Source of the DNA: Polaromonas sp.
GTDB taxonomy: Bacteria > Pseudomonadota > Gammaproteobacteria > Burkholderiales > Burkholderiaceae_C
Length of the DNA: 64,000 nucleotides
Assembly (NCBI RefSeq): GCF_029945685.1
Contig: NZ_JAQSDA010000013.1
Location: 1 to 64,000 of the forward strand
Reading direction: 5' to 3'
The notes below the pieces were generated by a model. The model did not search any database and had not been told where the DNA came from. It saw only the letters and a list, made by a program, of their open reading frames with translations. The translations under genes and the position numbers were made by a program. Shown in pieces: positions 43,255 to 51,547 of this stretch (position 1 is its first letter; each line of letters starts with the position of its first letter).

Positions 43255-44157
43255 CTAGCGCTGTCCAAACGGCCGGGCCGGCACTGTTTTCAGGTAGGCG
43301 TACAGCGCCTGGGCATCCACCTCGTTGAGTTCACGCAGTGACTCGAAGGGCATGACGGTGACGGCCGTGCCGTCGGGTCGCTTGCCGCTGCGCAGCATGG
43401 CGACAAACTGGCCGGCGTCCCGGTAACGCGTCATGCTGCTGCCCTCGCCCGGCGTGAGATTGGCGGCCGCCGCCCAGTCGGGGGGAGCACCGGGGATCTT
43501 GCCGCCGGAAAGCCCCGGGCCGTGACAGCTGATACACATGTTGGCCACATAGGCCCCGTGCGCCGCCGTCACGCCTTCGGCCACGGCCGTTGCCGGCGGC
43601 AGGGAATGGTCAATCTTCTGCGCCGCGTCTTCGATCGCGCCGAAGCCGTACAGCAGCTTGACCGGCAGCGACAACTCCAGCACGGCTGCACCGCCCGGCT
43701 GCGGCGGCAGGCTGCGCACATACGCCACCAGCGCGCCGAGGTCGGCATCGGTGAGGCGGTTGTAATCCTCACTGGGCATGACAAACAGCGGACGGCCATC
43801 GGGCTTGACGCCGTGGCGCACGGTGCGCACCCAGTCTTCGGGGGTGTAGCGCGCCACCACCTTGCCCTCGCCCGGTGTGATGTTCGGGCCCGCCAGGCGC
43901 AGGCCATGGCCGTCGTTGACAAACTCGCGGCCAGCGCCGTTGGCGCCATGGCAGTCCACACAACCGCGCGAATTGAACAGGTATTTGCCGCGCTCCAGCG
44001 ACTGCGCATCGGCAGCGACAGCCACCGGCCGCACAGCCACCTTGACGAGCCGCTGCGCTTTTTGATCGGCCAGCCTCGTCCCTACCAGCGTCGCACCGGC
44101 AGCCAGCACCACCAGGGCGACTCCCGCGCCTCCTACCCACTTGACCCACCGCTTCAT
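43255..44157 (-). CDS. Secreted or membrane-anchored dihaem cytochrome c
   Basis: A 300-residue protein with an uncleaved-looking N-terminal hydrophobic segment (VGGAGVALVVLAAGATLV) and two cytochrome c domains, each with a CxxCH haem site: SRGCVDCHGANGAG (about residue 60) and NMCISCHGPGLSG (about 210), plus later Met-containing segments such as FVMPSEDYNRL and VTVMPFESL. It resembles electron-delivering subunits of alcohol/aldehyde dehydrogenases. The ATG at 44157 follows GGAGGAGA. It is convergent with the PhzE-like gene. The electron donor is not evident from its neighbours. Confidence 0.9.
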   Translation of the reverse strand: MKRWVKWVGGAGVALVVLAAGATLVGTRLADQKAQRLVKVAVRPVAVAADAQSLERGKYLFNSRGCVDCHGANGAGREFVNDGHGLRLAGPNITPGEGKVVARYTPEDWVRTVRHGVKPDGRPLFVMPSEDYNRLTDADLGALVAYVRSLPPQPGGAAVLELSLPVKLLYGFGAIEDAAQKIDHSLPPATAVAEGVTAAHGAYVANMCISCHGPGLSGGKIPGAPPDWAAAANLTPGEGSSMTRYRDAGQFVAMLRSGKRPDGTAVTVMPFESLRELNEVDAQALYAYLKTVPARPFGQR

Positions 44158-44283
44158 TGTTCTCCTCCGTGGCTTGATCCCTGTCCGCACCCTGCGAGAC
44201 AAAGGCAGAATTCTAGAAAACAGGCGCCGCCTTGTCACGCGTACGGCCGGGAAATAAGTCACAGCGGCCCCTGCCGGCGAAGG

Positions 44284-44297
44284 CAACTATTTACATC
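44284..44297. promoter_or_regulatory. 14-bp motif shared with the 47.4-kb cytochrome promoter
   Basis: CAACTATTTACATC occurs here, 127 bases upstream of the dihaem cytochrome gene (minus) and 79 upstream of dinB (plus). The identical 14-mer is at 47444-47457, 105 bases upstream of the second cytochrome c gene. Regulator unknown. Confidence 0.4.
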
Positions 44298-44375
44298 CGG
44301 GGGCCGGGAACAGCAGGACAAGCGCCCGGACCGGCCTAACCCACGGAGAGCCCCGTTCAACGCTATGCTTGCCGG

Positions 44376-45650
44376 GTGAGCGCCTCCCTCCCGTCCAACC
44401 CTTCCAGCCCGTCGAAAATCCGCCGCATTGCGCACCTCGACATGGATGCTTTTTTTGCGTCCATCGAGCTGCTGCGTTACCCGCAGCTCAAGGGCCTGCC
44501 GGTGGTCATCGGCGGGGGCCGGCGCAAGGTGGACGAGGCACTGATGGCAGCGCAGGGCGAACGGGCATTGCGCTTCATCCCGGTCGCCGATTTTCCGCGG
44601 CTCAAGGACTATGTGGGCCGCGGGGTCATCACCACCGCAACCTATGCCGCGCGCCAGTTCGGGGTGGGCTCGGCCATGGGCATGATGAAGGCCGCCAAAC
44701 TCTGCCCGCAGGCGATCGTGCTGCCGGTGGATTTTGACGAGGTGCGCAAGTACTCGCGGCTGTTCAAGAGCACCATCACCGAGATCGCGCCGCTGATGGA
44801 GGACCGCGGCGTCGATGAGGTCTACATTGACTTCACAGACGTGCCCGGTGGCCAGCGTGAAGGCGGCCGCGTGCTGGCGCGCCTGATCCAGAAAGAGATT
44901 TTCGAAAAAACCGGCCTGACCTGCTCGGTCGGCGTGGCGCCCAACAAGCTGCTCGCCAAGATGGCCAGCGAGTTCAACAAGCCCAAGGGCATCTCGATTG
45001 TTTACGAGACCGACCTGCAGGAAAAAATCTGGCCGCTCCATGTGCGCAAGATCAACGGCATCGGCCCCAAGTCCGGTGAAAAACTGGCGGCCCTGGCCAT
45101 CCACACCATCGGCGAGCTGGCGGCCCGGGAACCGGCCTTCCTGATCCGGCATTTCGGCAAGGCCACTGGCGCCTGGATGCACGAAGCCGCCTGGGGCCGC
45201 GACGAGCGCCCGGTGGTCACCGAAAGCGAGCCGGTGTCCATCAGCCGCGAAACCACCTTCGAGCGCGACCTGCATGCGGTGCGGGACCGCGCAGCGCTGG
45301 GCGCCATCTTCACCAGCCTGTGCGAGAAGCTGGCCGACGACTTGCAGCGCAAGGGTTACGTCGCCAAAACCATAGGCATCAAGCTTCGTTACGACGACTT
45401 CCGGATTGCGACGCGCGACCAGACCATTGCCTACTTCACGGCCGACCCCCAGACCCTGCGCCGGGTCGGCGGCCAATGCCTGAAACGCGTCCCCCTGGTT
45501 CGCCCGCTGCGCCTGCTGGGGGTACGAGCCGGCGCCCTGGCCAGGCTCGGCAGCCCCGAAGTTTTAGCATCAAATAAGGCCCCAGCCCTTGAAGAACGGG
45601 CGAAAGCAGCTCCTGATTCGATAGCAAACAGCACGGCCTCGCTGTTCTGA
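44376..45650 (+). CDS. dinB: DNA polymerase IV (Y family)
   Basis: A 424-residue translesion polymerase. Active-site segments are HLDMDAFFASIELL, TYAARQFGVGSAMGM and GVDEVYIDFTDV; the helix-hairpin-helix region (KINGIGPKSGEKL) and little-finger domain follow. GTG start at 44376 with no ATG nearby that keeps the N-terminal motif. The last ~35 codons are unusual: they run through repeat R1 (ASNKAPALEERAKAAPDSIAN), so the natural C-terminus has been replaced or extended, and no canonical clamp-binding motif is obvious at the extreme end. No LexA box was recognised upstream. Confidence 0.94.
   Translation: MSASLPSNPSSPSKIRRIAHLDMDAFFASIELLRYPQLKGLPVVIGGGRRKVDEALMAAQGERALRFIPVADFPRLKDYVGRGVITTATYAARQFGVGSAMGMMKAAKLCPQAIVLPVDFDEVRKYSRLFKSTITEIAPLMEDRGVDEVYIDFTDVPGGQREGGRVLARLIQKEIFEKTGLTCSVGVAPNKLLAKMASEFNKPKGISIVYETDLQEKIWPLHVRKINGIGPKSGEKLAALAIHTIGELAAREPAFLIRHFGKATGAWMHEAAWGRDERPVVTESEPVSISRETTFERDLHAVRDRAALGAIFTSLCEKLADDLQRKGYVAKTIGIKLRYDDFRIATRDQTIAYFTADPQTLRRVGGQCLKRVPLVRPLRLLGVRAGALARLGSPEVLASNKAPALEERAKAAPDSIANSTASLF
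45562..45628 (-). repeat. R1 repeat at the 3' end of dinB
   Basis: Reverse orientation: AAGGCCCCAGCCCTTGAAGA, then AAAGCAGCTCCTGATTCGAT and AGCAAA. It forms the final coding part of dinB without a stop until just beyond it. Confidence 0.85.
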
Positions 45651-45666
45651 GAGCCACCGCTCCCGT

Positions 45667-46698
45667 CTACTTGCCGCCAGGCACGCCACCTTGCCACTGC
45701 GGCCAGTTGCGCACGATGTGATCGACCACCCGGGAGCCCACCGCGGCGATGTTGTCCACGGTCTCGGCAAACCCACCGGCGGTTTCGCCCGGCGCCGGGT
45801 CCAGATGCTGCAGCGTCGTCTCACCAGGGCTGCCCTGGTCGAAGTTGACCGCACCGCGCAAACTCATCACGCGATCCGTGCCGTGCGTGCGCTTGATCAC
45901 CAGCGCCAGCGCGGCGGCTTCCATCTCGGTGATGGTGTAGTCGTCGGCGCCGTAAAGTCTGGCGATGTACTGCGCCTGTTTCGACATGCCGGGTCCGTGG
46001 AAAAAAGTGTCTCCCGTCATGTGCGTGCCGGTGCTCACGGCAGGCGCACTGCGGGCCGCCTTGTCGGGATAACGCTGGCGGTACTTGCGGGCGCCTTCCG
46101 AGTCCTTGAGCGGCATGTCGGCCGTCAGATTCATGGCCCAGCTGAGCAGCGCCGGGTTGAGCTGGAAGCGGCGGTAAGCCTCATACCCCTTGCGCGGCAT
46201 GAAGGTCGGCTCACCCGCCTTGTTTTCCTCGGGTGCCCAGCGGTGGCCGAGGTCATAGTCCACCAGCCAGGTGGCCCAGCTCACGTCGCCGATGGTGCCG
46301 CGCGATGGCGGCGTTCCGGCGACGCCGGACAGCACGTAGTAGGCCTTGGAAAAATCAAAGGCCGGGTTCAATAAAATCGCCTGCATCGACGCTGACGAGT
46401 TGACCTTGCCCATGCCCAGCACCGAGCCGCAGACACCGTCGGTGTTGCAATAGACGGGATTGAGCGCACCCGTCACCGCGACAGGCGCGGCGCCCATCCA
46501 GTAACGCTCATACCAGTGCTGAAACTCGCCGGCACGGTCGCCGGTGTTTTGCCCGATCTCGAACATCGCCGCCACGAAGACCTTGACCTGAATCGGCGGG
46601 GCCACACGGGCCCCGGACGCCGAGGCACAACCCGCGACCACGGCCACCAGACCACAAAAAACCACCCAGCGGGCCGCTTTCCAGCAACGAGGAAACAT
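45667..46698 (-). CDS. Purine nucleoside permease-like (NUP family) lipoprotein
   Basis: A 343-residue NUP-family protein with a lipoprotein signal (CGLVAVVAGCASASG; lipidated Cys about residue 24). Conserved parts: KVFVAAMFEIGQNTGD, VLGMGKVNSSASMQAIL, YVLSGVAGTPP, STGTHMTGDTFFHGP and ITEMEAAALALVIKR. The fold is that of nucleoside phosphorylases, and fungal relatives act in nucleoside uptake; the real activity in bacteria is unclear. It is convergent with dinB. A 9-bp tandem repeat lies just upstream of its ribosome site. Confidence 0.85.
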   Translation of the reverse strand: MFPRCWKAARWVVFCGLVAVVAGCASASGARVAPPIQVKVFVAAMFEIGQNTGDRAGEFQHWYERYWMGAAPVAVTGALNPVYCNTDGVCGSVLGMGKVNSSASMQAILLNPAFDFSKAYYVLSGVAGTPPSRGTIGDVSWATWLVDYDLGHRWAPEENKAGEPTFMPRKGYEAYRRFQLNPALLSWAMNLTADMPLKDSEGARKYRQRYPDKAARSAPAVSTGTHMTGDTFFHGPGMSKQAQYIARLYGADDYTITEMEAAALALVIKRTHGTDRVMSLRGAVNFDQGSPGETTLQHLDPAPGETAGGFAETVDNIAAVGSRVVDHIVRNWPQWQGGVPGGK

Positions 46699-46713
46699 GA
46701 TTCTTCTCCATCA

Positions 46714-46731
46714 CATCACAGACATCACAGA
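46714..46731 (-). repeat. Tandem 9-bp repeat upstream of the NUP gene
   Basis: Two perfect consecutive copies of CATCACAGA on plus (TCTGTGATG on minus), ending 16 bases before the ATG at 46698. This could be an operator, but no regulator is known. Confidence 0.45.
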
Positions 46732-46898
46732 CCACACCGGCGCAAGCCACGGCAGGCCACCACCGGGCCGCACACGTCGTCAGCCATCGCATGACGACCC
46801 TTGCTGCCGATTGTCCTCCAGGGGCGGCCCGGTAGCCCGGGCGATGGACGCCGCATCCGGCCGCCAGAACACGGCGCCGGGCGGAACGCCCGCGCAGC

Positions 46899-47339
46899 CT
46901 ATCGGAGTGTGGCCAGGTAAGCAATCAGGTCAGCGCGCTCCTGCGCGTCGTCCACCTGAAAACCCATGCGCTGGCCGGCCACCAGGTCTTCCGGGTCCTG
47001 CAGCCAGGTGTTGAGTGTCTGCGGCGTCCAGCGCAGGCGGGAGCGCGCCAGCTCCTCGGAGTACTTGTAACCCGGCAGGCTGCCCACCCGCCGCCCCATC
47101 ACGCCGCGGTGCGCCGGACCCACCCTGTTGCTGTCGACCGCATGGCAGGCGGTGCAACGTGACTCGTACAGCGCCTGGCCACGCAACACGTCGCCGGGTG
47201 GCGGCGTGCGCCATTCACGCGGCCCGGCGCTGCCTTGCGCCAGCGCCGGGCCGGCCAGCAACAAGGCAATGGCCACGCCCGCCAGGCAGGTCAGAAGCCG
47301 GCCCGGCCACATCAACAGGCGCGCATGCGTGAGGTTCAT
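46899..47339 (-). CDS. Secreted monohaem cytochrome c (class I)
   Basis: A 146-residue protein with a signal peptide (LLTCLAGVAIALLLAGPALA), one haem site SRCTACHAVDSN and a C-terminal axial Met in QRMGFQVDDAQERADLIAYLATLR. This is a typical small soluble c-type electron carrier. ATG 47339 begins the signal peptide. It is divergent from the DUF3034/haemoglobin/cupredoxin genes and shares a promoter-region motif with the dihaem cytochrome 3 kb away. Confidence 0.9.
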   Translation of the reverse strand: MNLTHARLLMWPGRLLTCLAGVAIALLLAGPALAQGSAGPREWRTPPPGDVLRGQALYESRCTACHAVDSNRVGPAHRGVMGRRVGSLPGYKYSEELARSRLRWTPQTLNTWLQDPEDLVAGQRMGFQVDDAQERADLIAYLATLR

Positions 47340-47396
47340 GGCGGGATTACGCAAGAGACGGCCGGCCGGATTCGGCACCCCGTCCAACGAAGCCGG

Positions 47397-47457
47397 AAAT
47401 AGTTGAATCCAGCGCGCGAGCGGCGCCGTATCCAAGCTGCGTACAACTATTTACATC
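47397..47457. promoter_or_regulatory. Inverted AAATAGTTG / CAACTATTT pair in the divergent cytochrome promoter
   Basis: AAATAGTTG at 47397-47405 is the exact complement of CAACTATTT at 47444-47452, which extends to the 14-mer CAACTATTTACATC also found at 44284. The pair sits in the 159-bp divergent region between the cytochrome c and DUF3034 genes. Confidence 0.4.
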
Positions 47458-47498
47458 TTTTTCACCCACGGCCATGTGCCAACCCAGGAGACCTGACC

Positions 47499-48428
47499 AT
47501 GACATTCGCCCCCTCCCTGCTGGCCGCCTGCGCTGCCATGTGCTGCGCCGGCGCAAGCCTGAGTGCCCACGCCGACACCGGCAAGCTGTTGCTGACCGGC
47601 GGCGTCAGCAGTGTGGACGGCGCGGCCGGCGGCGGCATCACCCCCTGGGCCGTGATTGGCAGTAACGCCACCGAGGGCGAAATCGGCGGCTCGGCCTTTC
47701 TCACCACGGCCGGCACCAAAGACTACGGCCTGAACATCGTCGGCGCGGCCATCGGCATCCAGGACCGTTATGAGCTGTCGGTCGCCCAGCAGGACTTCAA
47801 CACCCGCAACACCGGCACCGCGCTGGGCCTGCCCGGCCTGCACCTGAAACAGACGATCGTGGGGGCGAAGGTGCGCGTGCTAGGCGACGCGGTGCTTGAC
47901 GCCGACACCCTGATGCCGCAAGTGGCGGTCGGCGTGCAGTACAAAACGCTGGGCTCCACCGGCCTCGATGGCACGCTCAAGGCATTGGGCGCCAAACGTG
48001 AAGGGGTGGACATTTATGTCAGCGCCACCAAGCTGTTCCTGGGCCAGAGCCTGCTGGTCAACGGCACGTTGCGCGCGACCAAGGCCAACCAGAACGGACT
48101 GCTCGGCTACGGCGCGACCCTGGGCGGCGGCAGCAACAACAGCTACAGCCTGCAGCCGGAGTTTTCGGTGGCCTACCTGATCAGCAAAAACATCGCGGTC
48201 GGCGCCGAATACCGTTTCATGCGCAACAAGCTGGAGACAGCCGGACGCGCCGCCGGCCTGGGCAACGGCCTGCGCTCGGAAGACTGGAAGGACATCTTCA
48301 TCGCCTGGGCACCGAACAAGAACGTCTCGGTCACGCTGGCCTATGTGGACCTGGGCGTGATCGTGCCGGCCACCACCGCCAGCCGCAAACAAACCGGCTA
48401 CTACCTGTCGGCCCAGCTGGCTTTCTGA
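47499..48428 (+). CDS. DUF3034 family protein, probably secreted beta-barrel
   Basis: A 309-residue protein with a signal peptide ending SLSAHA, then alternating polar/hydrophobic strands and a C-terminal aromatic residue (YYLSAQLAF), consistent with an outer-membrane barrel. Segments such as GGVSSVDGAAGGGITPWAVIG and AVGAEYRFMRNKLE match the DUF3034 family as I recall it. Function unknown. Start ATG 47499 follows AGGAGACC. It is the first gene of a likely three-gene set with a truncated haemoglobin and a cupredoxin. Confidence 0.8.
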   Translation: MTFAPSLLAACAAMCCAGASLSAHADTGKLLLTGGVSSVDGAAGGGITPWAVIGSNATEGEIGGSAFLTTAGTKDYGLNIVGAAIGIQDRYELSVAQQDFNTRNTGTALGLPGLHLKQTIVGAKVRVLGDAVLDADTLMPQVAVGVQYKTLGSTGLDGTLKALGAKREGVDIYVSATKLFLGQSLLVNGTLRATKANQNGLLGYGATLGGGSNNSYSLQPEFSVAYLISKNIAVGAEYRFMRNKLETAGRAAGLGNGLRSEDWKDIFIAWAPNKNVSVTLAYVDLGVIVPATTASRKQTGYYLSAQLAF

Positions 48429-48466
48429 ACCCGCCCCACCCGCCCACCTGCTTATAAGGAACTGCC

Positions 48467-48910
48467 ATGAACAAGACCCTGATCTCTATCGCCCTCGCAG
48501 CCGCCAGCCTCCTGGCGGCCGGCACCTCGTTCGCCCAAACCGCGCCGCAGGGCGACCAGCTCTACAAGGCCTTCGGCGAAAAAGCCGGGCTGGTCACGCT
48601 GATGGACGACTTCATGGTGCGCCTGCTGGCTGACCCGCGCACCGGCCCGCACTTCCAGCCGGCCAACCAGCAGCGCGTCAAGGAGCAACTGGTGGACCAG
48701 CTGTGCGCGCTGGCTGGCGGCCCCTGCGTCTACAAGGGCGCCGACATGAAAAGCGCCCATGCCAACCTGGACATCAAGAAATCGGACTTCCACGCGCTGG
48801 TCGAGGTGCTGCAGCAAAGCATGGACGCCCGGGGCATTCCCTTTCGCACCCAGAACCAGATGCTCGCGCTGCTGGCGCCCATGCACCGCGACACCATCAC
48901 CGTGCGCTGA
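48467..48910 (+). CDS. Group 1 truncated haemoglobin with signal peptide
   Basis: A 147-residue protein with a Sec signal peptide (LISIALAAASLLAAGTSFAQ), unusual for a globin, followed by the truncated-haemoglobin domain: LYKAFGEKAGLVTLMDDFMVRLLAD, GGPCVYKGADMKSAHANLDI and SDFHALVEVLQQSMDARGIPF. It presumably binds haem in the periplasm, where NO or O2 chemistry or redox coupling with the adjacent cupredoxin and cytochrome c is plausible, but this is inference from neighbours. Confidence 0.85.
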   Translation: MNKTLISIALAAASLLAAGTSFAQTAPQGDQLYKAFGEKAGLVTLMDDFMVRLLADPRTGPHFQPANQQRVKEQLVDQLCALAGGPCVYKGADMKSAHANLDIKKSDFHALVEVLQQSMDARGIPFRTQNQMLALLAPMHRDTITVR

Positions 48911-48943
48911 ACGCCGGCGCCACCACCTCAAGGACCCGCTGCC

Positions 48944-49594
48944 ATGAAAAAACCCATACTCACCCTCGCCCTGGCCGCCCTCTCGGGCTGGGCCGCCGCC
49001 GGCAACCTGCAAGTCCTGGTAGTGGACAAGGAAGGCAAACCCGTGGCCGACGCCGTGGTGGTGGTCCTGCCTTCCAACAAGGGCGAGCCGAAGGCGCCGC
49101 TGCCGCTTCAGGTGACCATCGACCAGGAAAAGATGCGCTTCGTACCGGCCGTCAGCGTGGTCGGGGTAGGAGCCCGGGCGAAATTCGTCAACAACGACCC
49201 GTGGGAACACCATGTCCGCGGCTCGGCCGCAGGGTTTGCGCAATTCAACGCCGCCGCGGGCAGCGGCTTCGAGTTGCGCCTGGACGGCAAGGCCGACGGC
49301 AAGCCCGGCAAGTCGGCCGAGGCGGTATTCGAAAAAGCCGGTGCCGTTCTGCTGGGCTGCCACATTCACGGTTCCATGCGCGGCCATGTGTATGTCAGCG
49401 AGTCGCCGTGGACCCTGCTGACCGGTGCGGACGGCATCGCCAATGTCGAGCAGATTCCCGATGGCGGGGCACAGATCAAGGTCTGGCATGCGGACCAGCT
49501 GCTCGACATCGCGCCACAGCAGACCACCGTCAGCGCCACACCGGGCAAGGCCACCATGCAGCTGACGGTGGTCCCGCGCCGCCGGCGCATCTAG
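48944..49594 (+). CDS. Secreted cupredoxin-like copper protein
   Basis: A 216-residue protein with a signal peptide (LTLALAALSGWAAAG). The plastocyanin-like fold shows the first ligand in FVNNDPWEHHVRG and the others in LLGCHIHGSMRGHVYV (Cys139, His142, Met145), a type 1 copper site. An additional beta region (VLVVDKEGKPVADAVVVV) resembles a carboxypeptidase-regulatory-type segment. The family is often annotated as methylamine utilisation protein, but no methylamine genes are here. It likely accepts or donates electrons in the periplasm with the nearby cytochrome c. Confidence 0.85.
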   Translation: MKKPILTLALAALSGWAAAGNLQVLVVDKEGKPVADAVVVVLPSNKGEPKAPLPLQVTIDQEKMRFVPAVSVVGVGARAKFVNNDPWEHHVRGSAAGFAQFNAAAGSGFELRLDGKADGKPGKSAEAVFEKAGAVLLGCHIHGSMRGHVYVSESPWTLLTGADGIANVEQIPDGGAQIKVWHADQLLDIAPQQTTVSATPGKATMQLTVVPRRRRI

Positions 49595-49622
49595 TCCGGG
49601 CCGGCCTTGGACGCCGGCCAGA

Positions 49623-50192
49623 TCAACGATCCAGCGGCGCCAGGTCGGAGGTATACACCCGGTCGCGAAACCGCAGTTCCCCGCCTGTGTGCCAGGCGGC
49701 TTCAAAGGCCGCCAACTCCTCTGCCCTTGCACGTTCTTGGCTGCGCTCAGGCTGTGGCACGTCGGGCGCCGACACCTCGGCGCCGGACTCCGCGCCCGGC
49801 CGGCTGGGCTCGAACCCCTGTATCTGGTCGTTGACCCGCCAGTACACGCCGCTCACCAGGATGCCGTAACGCGCGGCTGCATTTTTGCCGATGACCATGC
49901 CCAGGGCGACCAGTTGCGCGGGACGGCCCTCGCGGTTGTGCATGAAGTCGGTGGACAGATCCATCATCACGGAGTACATGTGGCCGCGCCTGTCGTTGCG
50001 TACCACACGAAAGCGGTAGCTTGCCGACAGGATGCCGTGGGCCTGCATGGTGATCCTGATGGCTTCATACAACATCTCGCGCCGAAACTCCATGCGCTCC
50101 TCAAGGTTCATCTTGACGGGCGCAGTCTCGGGCCCGGCGGGTGCGGACTTCGAACGCTTCCCCGTGGTGAACAGATTTCTGAGTGCAGACAT
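49623..50192 (-). CDS. Conserved hypothetical protein
   Basis: A 189-residue soluble protein of no recognised function. The middle is well structured: EERMEFRREMLYEAIRITMQAHGIL, YRFRVVRNDRRGHMYSVMMDLS and GILVSGVYWRVNDQI; the C-terminal third is Glu/Pro-rich and ends FRDRVYTSDLAPLDR. ATG 50192 just clears the preceding gene's end; an ATG at 50228 is possible but would overlap the DUF3455 gene. The two may be cotranscribed. Confidence 0.65.
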   Translation of the reverse strand: MSALRNLFTTGKRSKSAPAGPETAPVKMNLEERMEFRREMLYEAIRITMQAHGILSASYRFRVVRNDRRGHMYSVMMDLSTDFMHNREGRPAQLVALGMVIGKNAAARYGILVSGVYWRVNDQIQGFEPSRPGAESGAEVSAPDVPQPERSQERARAEELAAFEAAWHTGGELRFRDRVYTSDLAPLDR

Positions 50193-50199
50193 ACCGGTA

Positions 50200-50775
50200 T
50201 CAGGGGAAAGTGGCAGTGAAGAAAACATAGTCCGCCGCATACCCTTGCTGGATGCGCCTGCCCGAGTCGGCCTGGGCCTCGCAGCCTCTGGCGGGTGCAT
50301 TGCCGCCTACCGTGTTGAGGCGCTGCACGCTGGTGACGCTGGCCATCGTACCGCTGCCGCCAGCAGATCGGGCGGACAGCAGCAGCAGCGGAATGTCGGC
50401 GGCACCTGCCCCATTGGCACGGGCTTTGACGGTACCCAGGGTCTTGCTGCCGTCCAGCGCCGCCCAGTGCGGACCTGCGCCGTGCGTTCCCACTTTTTCG
50501 CCTTTGCGGTTGAAAAGATCGGCTTCAGGCGCCACAAACCCCCAGGCCCATCCACCCTTGCCATCGGCGCGGCATTCGTAAATCTGCGAACCCACGGCGT
50601 GCCAGGTGAAAGCGGCGCGTTCGCTATCAGCCGGCTTGAGCTCGGCGGGTACCGGTTTGGCGGTGTCTGCCGGCCCTGCAGGCGCGGCGACGGCGCAGGC
50701 GCTGAGCAGGCTGGCGCAAAGAACGGCGAGGGTGAAACCGGGTACAGGCAGGCAGACAGGGGAACGGGTGCTCAT
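50200..50775 (-). CDS. DUF3455 lipoprotein
   Basis: A 191-residue protein with a lipoprotein signal (LAVLCASLLSACAVAAP) and the DUF3455 pattern: HAVGSQIYECRADGKGGWAWGFVAPEADLF, GTHGAGPHWAALDGS and SVTSVQRLNTVGGNAPARGC. The role of the family is unknown; members are often encoded near ECF sigma factors, as here where a sigma gene is divergent. ATG 50775 follows AGGA. Confidence 0.85.
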   Translation of the reverse strand: MSTRSPVCLPVPGFTLAVLCASLLSACAVAAPAGPADTAKPVPAELKPADSERAAFTWHAVGSQIYECRADGKGGWAWGFVAPEADLFNRKGEKVGTHGAGPHWAALDGSKTLGTVKARANGAGAADIPLLLLSARSAGGSGTMASVTSVQRLNTVGGNAPARGCEAQADSGRRIQQGYAADYVFFTATFP

Positions 50776-50935
50776 GGGTGTCCTTGGGTTGAGTGGGGTG
50801 GAAATACGGCCTGGCTTGCGCCCCGCCGGCACAGTACAAACGCCGCCATCCGGAAATCGGATGCAGCTTCCGGCAAAAAAACACCGGAGCCGCATGGGGT
50901 TTGCCGCGCAGGCGGAACTTCATATACTCGACCGC

Positions 50936-51547
50936 ATGAAACCGGACACCAAGGCAGACACCCGCAGCCTGGAAGCACTGATCCAGGGCGCCGCGCGGGG
51001 CGACCACGCCTGCTTCGCCCAGGTCTACCAGCGCACCCACCTGCATCTGTTTGGCGTGGCCGTTCGTATATTGGGTCAAGGACAGGCGGCCGAAGATGTG
51101 CTGCAAGAGGCGTATGTGAGTATCTGGAAAAGTGCCGGCAGCTACCGCAGCGAGGTAGGCGGGCAAACCATTCAACCCATGACATGGCTGATCGCCATCG
51201 TCCGCAACAAGGCGCTGGACGCCCTGCGTGCCCGCACGCGCCGGCGCGAAAGCGAACTGCCCGATTCGGGCGACGTCGATGAGGACGACGTCCAGTCCAC
51301 CGGCACCCCCGCGTCCGGCGCCATGCACTTGCTCGAACAGGCCAGCCAGGCCCTTCACATCGACGGCTGCATGAATACGCTCGACGGCAGCTACCGGCAA
51401 AGCCTGGCCCTGGCGTATTACCAGGGCTTGAGCCATACCGAAGTGGCTGCGCAAATGGGCGCACCGCTGGGTTCGGTGAAAGCCTGGATACGGCGCGGGC
51501 TAGAAAAGCTCAAGGGCTGCCTGGCCGCGCAGGGGGTGGTGGCATGA
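50936..51547 (+). CDS. ECF RNA polymerase sigma factor (SigK/RpoE-like)
   Basis: A 203-residue sigma-70 family factor with region 2 (FGVAVRILGQGQAAEDVLQEAYVSIWKSAGSY, MTWLIAIVRNKALDALRAR) and region 4 (SLALAYYQGLSHTEVAAQMGAPLGSVKAWIRRGLEKLKG). It lacks the other sigma-70 regions. It overlaps the anti-sigma gene by four bases (ATGA), the usual pairing for stress-responsive ECF factors. The stimulus and target genes are unknown; the DUF3455 lipoprotein and TPR protein on either side are the obvious candidates. Confidence 0.93.
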   Translation: MKPDTKADTRSLEALIQGAARGDHACFAQVYQRTHLHLFGVAVRILGQGQAAEDVLQEAYVSIWKSAGSYRSEVGGQTIQPMTWLIAIVRNKALDALRARTRRRESELPDSGDVDEDDVQSTGTPASGAMHLLEQASQALHIDGCMNTLDGSYRQSLALAYYQGLSHTEVAAQMGAPLGSVKAWIRRGLEKLKGCLAAQGVVA

